DNA of 64,000 bases from an uncultured Alphaproteobacteria bacterium (GTDB lineage: Bacteria; Pseudomonadota; Alphaproteobacteria; HIMB59), in contig CABYRQ010000001.1 in assembly GCA_902521485.1 (NCBI GenBank), forward strand, positions 186,001 through 250,000. Reading direction: 5' to 3'. The notes beneath the pieces were generated by a model, which worked only from the letters and a program-made list of their open reading frames with translations, was not told where the DNA came from and did no database searches. How positions within the stretch are numbered: the first letter of the stretch is position 1; each line of letters begins with the position of its first letter. The translations under genes and the position numbers were made by a program. This document shows positions 44,807 through 52,563 of the stretch, piece by piece.

Positions 44807-45776
44807 TTTTAAGTGACTCAAGAAAATCAATTAAAATTTTTTCATAAGTATTTATTGGAAAATTTTTTATTTCCTTATAACCATAGTCTTGTATCTGAAT
44901 AGTTTTGGAAAAACCAGGTCTTGAAAACTTATTTTCATTTGTAACTCCAAATATTTTAAAAGTTTTGACACCCACAAATTCAAACATCCAAGCAGTTCCA
45001 CTATCATTACAAAGTAAACAACTCATTTGTTTTGCTAAATTCATCGTGAAAGTAATGTCATTAGAGATCAATTCACCATCTTTCCATTCTGGGCACTTGA
45101 AACCATTATCAAGACAGGTATTTAAAAGATTTTTTTCGTCAGGACCTAAAAAAAAGAATACTTCGTAACCATTTTCTCTCAATTTGTTTGCAATGTTTAA
45201 ATATTTTTCAAAATTCCATTGTCTAATTTTATCACCAGCACCTGGAGAAATTGCAATATTTTTTTCAATATTTTCATATTTGAGAGAATTTTTAGTACCT
45301 TTTGGGAGTTTTATATCGGGAATATCTTTAATTATTTTATTCTGGATAGTAGACAATATATTAAAATAAAATTGTTCAATATAAACATCTTTAAATTTTA
45401 AATTGTATTTATTTTTAATATCAGAAAAAAAAAAGTTTGCACATGAACTAAAAAAATATTTGTGTGGTATTTTTTTTAGGCTTAATGTCCTTAAAACAAC
45501 TTTTTGTAAATCTATGATTAAATCAAAATATTGATTTTCAAGTTTAGTATTTTTTCTAAATAGATTTGATATTGATGACTGTATACCATTATTTTCAATA
45601 ATTTCAAAAATTGTATCTTTTACTAATGGATTTAATTTATCCTTAAAAGTTGTTGTATGGGTGGTCGTGTAATAAATTTTTGATTCAGGGTATATGTTTT
45701 TTAAAGATTGTAAAAAAGTTACCTTTTGTAATCCATCTCCAATTTTATCATTAAAACTATATACAAGAATATTCAT
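44799..45776 (-). CDS. Glycosyltransferase family 9 (heptosyltransferase-like) protein
   Basis: This 325-residue protein begins ILVYSFNDKIGDGLQKVTFLQSLK ('il......iGD....l...lk'), has IAISPGAGDKIRQWNFEKYLNIA mid-protein ('iai.pGa....rqWp...y..la') and MSCLLCNDSGTAWMFEFVGVKTFKIFG near the C-terminus ('...v..DSG..H.aa..gvp...lfG', with Trp in place of His). It is a divergent heptosyltransferase-family enzyme, probably for LPS. It overlaps rmuC by 4 bases upstream and the convergent GT32-like gene by 8 bases. Confidence 0.8.
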   Translation of the reverse strand: MNILVYSFNDKIGDGLQKVTFLQSLKNIYPESKIYYTTTHTTTFKDKLNPLVKDTIFEIIENNGIQSSISNLFRKNTKLENQYFDLIIDLQKVVLRTLSLKKIPHKYFFSSCANFFFSDIKNKYNLKFKDVYIEQFYFNILSTIQNKIIKDIPDIKLPKGTKNSLKYENIEKNIAISPGAGDKIRQWNFEKYLNIANKLRENGYEVFFFLGPDEKNLLNTCLDNGFKCPEWKDGELISNDITFTMNLAKQMSCLLCNDSGTAWMFEFVGVKTFKIFGVTNENKFSRPGFSKTIQIQDYGYKEIKNFPINTYEKILIDFLESLKTN

Positions 45777-46735
45777 TCATTAATATCTAACTCAACTTTT
45801 GTTTTGGCACCTAAATCTTTAATTTTATTAGCCCTACTTAATAAACTACCCTTACCATCTGTTATATATTTTTTAGACTGATTTATATTTTCAGTAGATT
45901 TAATTAAACTTGCTTCAGTTTTTTCTAGCAAATTTAAAGTTTTTGCAATTTGGTCAAACATACTACCTGCAATTTCTGCAATTTCTTTTGAATTTTTATT
46001 TTGTTTCTCAAGTCTCCAAATACTCTCGACGAGTTTCATGCACATAATGAGAGTAGATGGTCCCACAATTATTACTTGTTTTTGTTGTGCATAGTTTGAA
46101 ATACTCTGATCGTACTTTTGAGCAGTGATCAATGCATAATCATGAGGCATGAATATAAAGACATAATCTGGCGAATTCACTTTTATGAGGTTTGTATAAT
46201 CCTTTTTGTGAATTGCATTTATATGACTTTTCATTGAATTTATGAAATTTTTTATAGACACCTCTTTTGCTTTTTCATCATCAGTGTTTTGATAATCATA
46301 CCAATCTTTCATTGGTAATTTTGAATCAATAATAATATTCCTTTTTTCTGGAAGAAAAATTACTACATCAGGCCTAAAAATTTGCCCACTCTCATTTTTA
46401 TCAGTAAATTGCGTTTTGTAGTCTCTATCTTTGGTCATTCCACAATCTTGTAAGATATTCTCCAAAATAGCCTCACCCATGTCACCCATATCGGAGATAT
46501 TTGCTGTCATGGCATTAGTCATTTTTTTTGTTAAAACTCCAATTTCATCTATTTTGGAATTAACATATCCCGTTTGTTCAAGAGTTTTATCAAATAGGTT
46601 TGCGAGGTTTTCATTAATTTTTTTTAAATCTAAATCAATGTTATGATTAGTCTTAGTACTTGACTTTAACAAAACAAAAATTGAAAGAACGATTACAATA
46701 ATTAAAAATATAATTATTAAAAAATCCAAATTCAT
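45773..46735 (-). CDS. rmuC: RmuC-family DNA recombination protein
   Basis: This 320-residue protein has an N-terminal membrane helix (about 4-24), a helical region, then the RmuC nuclease-like core: MGEAILENILQDCGMTKDRDY ('G...Le.iLe.sGl..g..y'), RPDVVIFLPEKRNIIIDSKLPMKDWYDY ('rpDvvv.LP..k.lviDsK.pl..y..y') and FIFMPHDYALITAQKYD ('vlmFiP.E.a...a'). The D...DsK set resembles a PD-(D/E)XK core. Other RmuC proteins limit inversions and recombination. It is shorter than E. coli RmuC (475), mostly through a reduced coiled-coil. Confidence 0.85.
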   Translation of the reverse strand: MNLDFLIIIFLIIVIVLSIFVLLKSSTKTNHNIDLDLKKINENLANLFDKTLEQTGYVNSKIDEIGVLTKKMTNAMTANISDMGDMGEAILENILQDCGMTKDRDYKTQFTDKNESGQIFRPDVVIFLPEKRNIIIDSKLPMKDWYDYQNTDDEKAKEVSIKNFINSMKSHINAIHKKDYTNLIKVNSPDYVFIFMPHDYALITAQKYDQSISNYAQQKQVIIVGPSTLIMCMKLVESIWRLEKQNKNSKEIAEIAGSMFDQIAKTLNLLEKTEASLIKSTENINQSKKYITDGKGSLLSRANKIKDLGAKTKVELDINE

Positions 46736-46752
46736 ATAAATTAAATTAATAT

Positions 46753-47127
46753 TTAAGAGTAAATTTTATGAATATTATCAATATTACTCTTTAATTTGTT
46801 CTTTAATATATTTAATGACTCATAATCAAAAAAATTCTGTTCTAAAAACTTATTATAACATTGTTTAATCTCCTGGGAGATTTGCTCGATTTTTAAAAAA
46901 TCTTCAGGTATGTGATTTTTTATTTTTTTTACTTCTTGATTGAAATCATTAAGTGCATTTTTAAAATGTTTATCAGAAAAAGTTTCAAGTTTATTTTTAA
47001 TATTTGAGATATTTAAATTAGTATCAATTTTAGACTCTAAGTCATAAACAGTTAAACTAAAATAGTCAAAAATTTGATCATACAAATCGTAAAGTTTTTG
47101 GGAATTTATAACTTTTGGAATATTCAT
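46753..47127 (-). CDS. Hypothetical protein, mostly helical
   Basis: This 124-residue protein is rich in Lys, Asn and Ile, without a signal or membrane segment. Predicted structure is mostly alpha-helical with coiled-coil-like heptads (LESKIDTNLNISNIKNKLET, EVKKIKNHIPEDFLKIEQIS). I do not recognise a family. It lies 17 bases upstream of rmuC on the same strand, so it is probably co-transcribed with it. Confidence 0.5.
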   Translation of the reverse strand: MNIPKVINSQKLYDLYDQIFDYFSLTVYDLESKIDTNLNISNIKNKLETFSDKHFKNALNDFNQEVKKIKNHIPEDFLKIEQISQEIKQCYNKFLEQNFFDYESLNILKNKLKSNIDNIHKIYS

Positions 47128-47178
47128 ATATAAAGATTACATTAGATACTTTTGATATGTCAAAGAAATTTTAAAATG

Positions 47179-47213
47179 AAAAAAGCCTAAATACTTATTT
47201 ATCTAGGCTTTTT
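47179..47213 (-). terminator. Intrinsic terminator downstream of the DmdA-like gene
   Basis: AAAAAGCCTA at 47180-47189 is complementary to TAGGCTTTTT at 47204-47213 around a 14-base loop. On the minus strand the hairpin ends in a run of U residues. It lies about 10 bases after the stop of the DmdA-like gene, so it closes the leftward sox/C1 operon. On the plus strand the symmetric A/T flanks could also stop readthrough from the other side. Confidence 0.8.
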
Positions 47214-47223
47214 AAAAATAAGA

Positions 47224-48528
47224 TTAATATGCCGTATCTCTTCCATCATCCTTTGCAATTTCTCGTGCATTAGGATTTACTGATGGTCTAAAAGGTATTT
47301 CAACTATTTCACCATCTACAGGCGACCCTGGAGTTTCACAATACTCATCAGGTAGATGAAATTTAAATTTATTACCTATGTCTTTTTTCTCATAAGGTAC
47401 ATATCCCATTGCGATATTTGTTCCCAATTCAGGGGAATACCAAGGTGATGTTAGATACCCTATTGGTGTAGATCCATCTTCAGATATAAGCCAAAAGTCT
47501 GGAGCATATTCATCAATGGGTTTACCACCTAATCTAAATCCAACTAGTTGGTTGCTATATGGTTTCTCACCTGCCTCAATTTTTGTTCTCATTGCCTCTA
47601 GAGCTTCTTTACCAATATAGTCAGCTTGTTTTTTTCTTGGAACCTGATAGCCAAGGTTACATTGAAATGGATAAGTTTCGGCATCAAGATCTTGACCCCA
47701 AGATAAAATTCCTGCAGCTATTCTTCTATGGTGTGCAGGTGCTATTACTTTTAGATTGTGTTTCTTTCCAGCCTCTAAAACAGCATTCCACATATCATCT
47801 GCATACAAAGTTGCATCTCTGAGGTAGATTTCATATCCCTTTTCCCCAGTAAAACCTGTTTGGGAAATAATACAATCTCTCCCTCCAACTTTTGCTGCCA
47901 TTAACCCGTAGTAAGGAATGTCTCTAACAGCATCTCCAACTAAATCTGCCATAAGATCGATTGACTTTGGTCCTTGAATTTGAACAGGAGATACATCTAT
48001 TTCATCAATTTCTACATTGAATCTTTTATCGTGATTTACGCCTTGAAGAAAAAACATTATATCAGAGTCAGATAGTGAAAACCAAAATTCATCCTCTGCA
48101 ATTCTGAGTAATATAGGATCATTTAACACTCCTCCTTTGTCATTACAAAGAATTACATATTTTCCTTTCATTACTTCAATTCTTGTTGCATCTCTTGTGA
48201 TAACAAAATTTGTAAATTTTAACGCATCAGGCCCTTTTACACGAATTTGTCTTTCAACTGCTACATTCCACATTGTTACATGATTAACTAATGCATCATA
48301 TTCAACCATTGCACCACCATCTTCAGGTTTTACATAACCTCTAGGATGATACATTCTATTGTATACGGTGCATCTCCAACATCCTGCTTCCACTGATAAA
48401 TGCCAATAAGGATTTTTTCTAACTCTAGTCGATATAAGCATTTGTTGAGGTGTTGGTCCTGATTGCCTTAAATTAAAAGGGACTTTTCTGTCAGATTGGT
48501 CCACTGAACTTGGTTGCTTAAGCTTCAT
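47224..48528 (-). CDS. DmdA-like tetrahydrofolate-dependent demethylase (aminomethyltransferase, GcvT fold)
   Basis: This 434-residue GcvT-fold protein is closest by eye to dimethylsulfoniopropionate demethylase DmdA. YDALVNHVTMWNVAVERQIR near residue 77 ('y..l...v.vWdVsveRqve.rGpDA'), GGVLNDPILLRIAEDEFWFS near 125 and DVSPVQIQGPKS near 178 are matching blocks, and ISQTGFTGEKGYEIYL is the folate/substrate loop. It is longer than usual DmdA (about 370), with an N-terminal extension and an insert with two close Cys (C50, C53; GCWRCTVYNRMYHPRGYV). It would pass a methyl group from a methylated onium compound to THF. The MetF-like gene upstream supports this. The substrate is uncertain. Confidence 0.72.
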   Translation of the reverse strand: MKLKQPSSVDQSDRKVPFNLRQSGPTPQQMLISTRVRKNPYWHLSVEAGCWRCTVYNRMYHPRGYVKPEDGGAMVEYDALVNHVTMWNVAVERQIRVKGPDALKFTNFVITRDATRIEVMKGKYVILCNDKGGVLNDPILLRIAEDEFWFSLSDSDIMFFLQGVNHDKRFNVEIDEIDVSPVQIQGPKSIDLMADLVGDAVRDIPYYGLMAAKVGGRDCIISQTGFTGEKGYEIYLRDATLYADDMWNAVLEAGKKHNLKVIAPAHHRRIAAGILSWGQDLDAETYPFQCNLGYQVPRKKQADYIGKEALEAMRTKIEAGEKPYSNQLVGFRLGGKPIDEYAPDFWLISEDGSTPIGYLTSPWYSPELGTNIAMGYVPYEKKDIGNKFKFHLPDEYCETPGSPVDGEIVEIPFRPSVNPNAREIAKDDGRDTAY

Positions 48529-48608
48529 ATATCCTCCTATAAAAAATGCAGTAGCAATTTTTGAAAATTAATTTCTTTTTAGGGTCTATGCAATCGAAAA
48601 ATTAGAAC

Positions 48609-49490
48609 TTAAAAGATTTTGTTGTGGAGGACTATTTTGTCATTTTCCATTGTAAAATCACCATTTTGAAGAGCATTTAACCAATGACAGGTCTTCTCGA
48701 AGCCACCAAAAGGAAAACAGTGAAAATTTTTAAATGAACTTTGTTCTTTAGAGAAGTTTGCTAATTCAATAAACATTTCATCGTTTGAAGTTTTCGTTAA
48801 AAGGTCAGTTACTTTAGATGAGTTCTTTTTCAAAAAACTTAATGAATTTCCAACACCACTCATTATGCCAAAATTAAGAAGTGTTTTAAAAGACGCCGGG
48901 CCTGGAAAGCCTACTCTGACTGGTAATTTTATATTTGAATTATCTAAAAATTTACACCATTTAATAAATGGTTCGGCATTAAAAAAAAATTGAGTAACAA
49001 GTTCTAAATTTAAATCCTTATCTTTTGATAATTCATATTTTTTATTCAAAAATTCGTTCACAGTATTTTGATCAATATCAGGTGAGCCTTCTGGGTGTCC
49101 AGCTATTCCTATCTCTTCAAAATCATTATCTTTTAATAAACCACACTCTAGTATTTCCAGAGAAGATGATACTGATCCATTTTGATTACCTCCACCACCT
49201 ATAACAAGAATTTTTTTGCTATCTGTTCTATTTCTAAGTTCTTTTAGGAAGTATGAAACATGATCTAAATCTTTCATTGTCCTTGCAGGCAAATGAGTAA
49301 TAGGAGTTAATTCTTGTTTAGATACAAAATCAACAGTTTCTAAAATGTCGTTTTCCGTAGCATCAGGAAGATATGTTATGTAGACATTATTTTTTTTATC
49401 TAGAGGGATAGACTTTAGTTTATGTCTTACTTTTGGGTTAAGCTCTACTGTAAAGCCATCAACTAAAGAAACAATATTTTCTTTGATCAT
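48609..49490 (-). CDS. Methylenetetrahydrofolate reductase-like (MetF family) protein
   Basis: This 293-residue TIM-barrel protein has DGFTVELNPKVRHKL at the N-terminus ('..s.E..P....'), NNVYITYLPDATENDILET, LTPITHLPARTMKDLDHVSYFL ('...Hl.cr......l...L'), ILVIGGGGNQNGSVSSSLEIL (usual 'ilalrGD') and IGIAGHPEGSPDID ('igvAgyPE.HpE'). It departs from housekeeping MetF at several positions, e.g. GGGGN in place of RGD. In this operon it probably oxidises methyl-THF, made by demethylation, back to methylene-THF. Related MetF-like genes often accompany THF-dependent demethylases. Confidence 0.78.
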   Translation of the reverse strand: MIKENIVSLVDGFTVELNPKVRHKLKSIPLDKKNNVYITYLPDATENDILETVDFVSKQELTPITHLPARTMKDLDHVSYFLKELRNRTDSKKILVIGGGGNQNGSVSSSLEILECGLLKDNDFEEIGIAGHPEGSPDIDQNTVNEFLNKKYELSKDKDLNLELVTQFFFNAEPFIKWCKFLDNSNIKLPVRVGFPGPASFKTLLNFGIMSGVGNSLSFLKKNSSKVTDLLTKTSNDEMFIELANFSKEQSSFKNFHCFPFGGFEKTCHWLNALQNGDFTMENDKIVLHNKIF

Positions 49491-49508
49491 ATTTTTAAAA
49501 TATAATAG

Positions 49509-51983
49509 TTAAGACTTTAATCTATGATTTTCTGGGTCGAGCAAAGGTTCCTCTGTAACTGTTAGTGGATACCTTTTGCCAAAGTACTCGACCTCTAACT
49601 TATTTCCTTTTTCTGACAATTCTGTTGGTAAATATCCATAAACAATGTGTTTATCAACAAAATAGCCATAATTTGTACTTGTAACGTACCCTATAGCTTT
49701 ACCATTTGAATAAATCGGTTCTGTGCCCAAGGCCATTCCTTCAGGGTCATCAATAATCATACAAGTAAGTCTCTTTTCAATTGGTTTTTCTTTTATTTTT
49801 TGAAGAGCATTCTTACCGATAAACTCATCATCTTTTTTAAGCTTTACCGTAAAACCTAAGCCTGACTCATAAGGGTTGTAATTAGTATGAATGTCTGTAC
49901 CCAGTGATCTATAGCCTTTCTCCAATCTGAGTGACTCAAAAGCACCAGCACCTGAGCAAATCATGTTGAACTCTCTTGAGGTTTCTCGAAGTTCATCCCA
50001 TAATGATAGCCCATACTCAGTAGGTGTATATATTTCCCAACCTAATTCACCTATATAAGATATTCTTACAGCAACACAAGGAATGTTACTGATTGAAATC
50101 TTTTTAATATGGAAAAATGGAAAACCTTCGTTAGATACATCATCATCATCACACAGTTTTTCAAGAACAGATCTTGAGTTTGGCCCCCATAAGCCGATAC
50201 CTGCAAAAGCGGATGTCCAATCTATGATCTGAACACTTCCGTCATCAGGAGCATTTGCTCGAAGCCAACTAATATCAATCATTCCATTACCAGCTCCTGC
50301 CAAGACCCAAAATTTATTTTCCTCAAGTCTACTAATTGTAAGATCACTTTTAATACCACCATACATATTAGAAATTACGCTATAAACAACTTTACCTACG
50401 GCAACATCAATATTATTTGTGCAAACTTTCTGTAATAATTTTAGAGCACCTTTTCCACTTACTTCAATTTTCACAAATCCTGTAATATCAAACAGGGCAC
50501 CCGTTTGTCTTGTTACAAGATGTTCAGCTGCTTGAATTGGTGACCAATATTTTGCAGCCCAGCCTGTCCTATTTGGAAAGTTTTTACCTTTCATTAATTC
50601 AGCATTTGACTCATACCATTGAGGTCTTTCCCAGCCCATAGTCTCAAAGAAATGTGCTTTTTGTCCTTCTAACCTTGCATAAAATGGACTTCTTCTTAGT
50701 GGTCTTGGCTGCTCCATTTGTTGAAGCGGGTGAATAATATCATATACCTCTTTATAATTCTGCTTACCTCTTGACCTTAGATATTTCCTAACATGATGAT
50801 GTTGATGAAAACGATTGATATCTCCTTGACGAACATCAAGTTCAGGCTCACCATTAACTATCCACTCTGCCATAGCTTTTCCAACACCACCAGCATGTGT
50901 TATCCATACAGCATTAGCGGTCCACAAACCTTTTACACTTGTCTCGCCCATTAAAGGGTTACCATCTGTTGTAAATGAAAAAATTCCATTAATTTTTTTT
51001 GTAAGTTTTTTTTCTGAAAATCTTGGGAACAACCAATTCGACTCTTTATGTGCACCTTCAAAATCATCAGGTCTAAAGTCCACCAAAGAGGGCATTTCTT
51101 CAGCATCTTCAGGTTTCTTTAATTCTTCTGACTCTAAAATTCTTGGTTCATGTCGATAATTTCCAATAACATAAGTATCATTCCATTGTCTGAAATAGAG
51201 ACTGTAATCTTGATGACGCATCAATGCGTGTTCAACCAAAGCTTCTTTGTGATCAGCTTTAAATTCTTTCAATTCCTCAAACGGTTCTAACCACACCATT
51301 TGATGTTCGCAGGGAACTAGAGGTAATGATATGTTCGCAAGTCTTCCCATTTTTGGAGCCCAGATACCAGTTGAGACAAGTACAATATCGGCTTCATAAT
51401 CACCCTTAGATGTTTGTACACCACGAATTTGATTATTCTGAATTTTAAAACCATTAACTGCTGTATCACCAAAGAATTCCCCTGCTTTTAAATCAGTCAC
51501 ATATTTTGCCATAGCTCTAACTGCTCTTACAGGTGCTGCTAAACCATCAGTTGGAACGTAATATCCCCCGTGAATTTTTTCTGGATCAATATAGGGGCTC
51601 AATTTTAAAACTTCATCTGGAGTGATTATTTTTGCATCAGTTAATCCATAACTGTGAGCTATACCTAGTTTTCGATAGAGGTCTTGATGTCTTTCTTTTG
51701 TCTTCGATACTTCAATTCCTCCAACAGTATGAAAACAAGGTTTTCCCTCAAATGATAAGGATCTAAGTAAGTCAACTGTGTACTGTGCAAATTTACACAT
51801 CATTCGTGAAGGATTAGTTTGAAACACACCCCCTGGTGCATGACTTGTAGAGCCTCCAGTTTCAAACAATGGCCCTTGATCGAGTATAACCATATCTTTC
51901 CAACCTAATTGAGCTAAATGATAGGCAGTGCTCGCTCCAACAATACCGCTACCAACAATTATTATTCTTGATTTTCTTGCCAT
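49509..51983 (-). CDS. Dimethylglycine / sarcosine dehydrogenase-like flavoprotein
   Basis: This 824-residue protein has a D-amino-acid-oxidase FAD domain (1-370) beginning IIIVGSGIVGASTAYHLAQLG, a central FAO_M linker (about 370-430), and a GcvT-like THF domain with its C-terminal barrel (about 435-815; GAGAFESLRLEKGYRSLGTD, GLGFTVKLKKDDEFIGKNAL). GGSTSHAPGG includes His48, in the position of the covalent FAD His of dimethylglycine oxidase and dehydrogenase. It would oxidise N-methyl groups and hand the formaldehyde unit to THF. Dimethylglycine is the best guess since SoxBDAG upstream handles sarcosine. The length fits DMGDH. Confidence 0.85.
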   Translation of the reverse strand: MARKSRIIIVGSGIVGASTAYHLAQLGWKDMVILDQGPLFETGGSTSHAPGGVFQTNPSRMMCKFAQYTVDLLRSLSFEGKPCFHTVGGIEVSKTKERHQDLYRKLGIAHSYGLTDAKIITPDEVLKLSPYIDPEKIHGGYYVPTDGLAAPVRAVRAMAKYVTDLKAGEFFGDTAVNGFKIQNNQIRGVQTSKGDYEADIVLVSTGIWAPKMGRLANISLPLVPCEHQMVWLEPFEELKEFKADHKEALVEHALMRHQDYSLYFRQWNDTYVIGNYRHEPRILESEELKKPEDAEEMPSLVDFRPDDFEGAHKESNWLFPRFSEKKLTKKINGIFSFTTDGNPLMGETSVKGLWTANAVWITHAGGVGKAMAEWIVNGEPELDVRQGDINRFHQHHHVRKYLRSRGKQNYKEVYDIIHPLQQMEQPRPLRRSPFYARLEGQKAHFFETMGWERPQWYESNAELMKGKNFPNRTGWAAKYWSPIQAAEHLVTRQTGALFDITGFVKIEVSGKGALKLLQKVCTNNIDVAVGKVVYSVISNMYGGIKSDLTISRLEENKFWVLAGAGNGMIDISWLRANAPDDGSVQIIDWTSAFAGIGLWGPNSRSVLEKLCDDDDVSNEGFPFFHIKKISISNIPCVAVRISYIGELGWEIYTPTEYGLSLWDELRETSREFNMICSGAGAFESLRLEKGYRSLGTDIHTNYNPYESGLGFTVKLKKDDEFIGKNALQKIKEKPIEKRLTCMIIDDPEGMALGTEPIYSNGKAIGYVTSTNYGYFVDKHIVYGYLPTELSEKGNKLEVEYFGKRYPLTVTEEPLLDPENHRLKS

Positions 51984-52041
51984 TTATTCCTCTAAAAATA
52001 CCTAATCAGTTCCAAAATTTGATGTCAATATGAAAAAAAAC

Positions 52042-52563
52042 CTAATAGTTAACCGCGTCAATAAGACGATCCTCAAGATAGTCAGCAAATGATCGATTAC
52101 AACTAAGTAATAATTTAAGATCAAGATTAAAAATAGAACAGTCTACTCTTGCTAATAATGTTTGTGCAGCAGTGGATTTTTTAAAGGATTTTTCTCTAAA
52201 GTCAAAATGCGTTAATTTATTTAATATATCAAAACTATTTTTACCCTGAATTTCAAAAAATACTTGTGAGTCAGAAATATTTGTCGCCAATATTAAGGGT
52301 GATTTATTTAAGTCAGCTAAGATTTTGTTGAGTTTTTTATTTTCAATTTCTTTTTCAAATATCAAATTCCATTGATCAAAAGACATTTTTGCTAAAGTAT
52401 AATTATCATTTGAAATTATCCTTAAATTATCTGATGGTGGTAAAAGTTTTAAAGATTTATTTATGTGATTATTAAATTTTGAGTCACCAGATCCTCTTAA
52501 CAGAATCTGTTGAATAACTTTTTTTTTAATCTCAACACCATCAGATCGAATTACTTCAGTCAT
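52042..52563 (-). CDS. soxG: Sarcosine oxidase gamma subunit
   Basis: This 173-residue protein overlaps soxA by 4 bases. IQQILLRGSGDSKFNNHINKSL near the N-terminus, FEIQGKNSFDILNKLTHFDFR ('i.v.Gp.a..vL...c.lDl......') and TAAQTLLARVDCSIFNLD ('t.l.r..v.l...') match SoxG, which shares the GcvT fold. It completes the SoxBDAG heterotetramer. It is slightly shorter than typical SoxG (about 200). Conservation in this family is weak and position counts strongly. Confidence 0.87.
   Translation of the reverse strand: MTEVIRSDGVEIKKKVIQQILLRGSGDSKFNNHINKSLKLLPPSDNLRIISNDNYTLAKMSFDQWNLIFEKEIENKKLNKILADLNKSPLILATNISDSQVFFEIQGKNSFDILNKLTHFDFREKSFKKSTAAQTLLARVDCSIFNLDLKLLLSCNRSFADYLEDRLIDAVNY

Noticed and set aside
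48529-48608. Riboswitch (glycine or SAM type) before the DmdA-like gene
   Set aside because: The 80 bases are AT-rich with no conserved riboswitch core that I can see.
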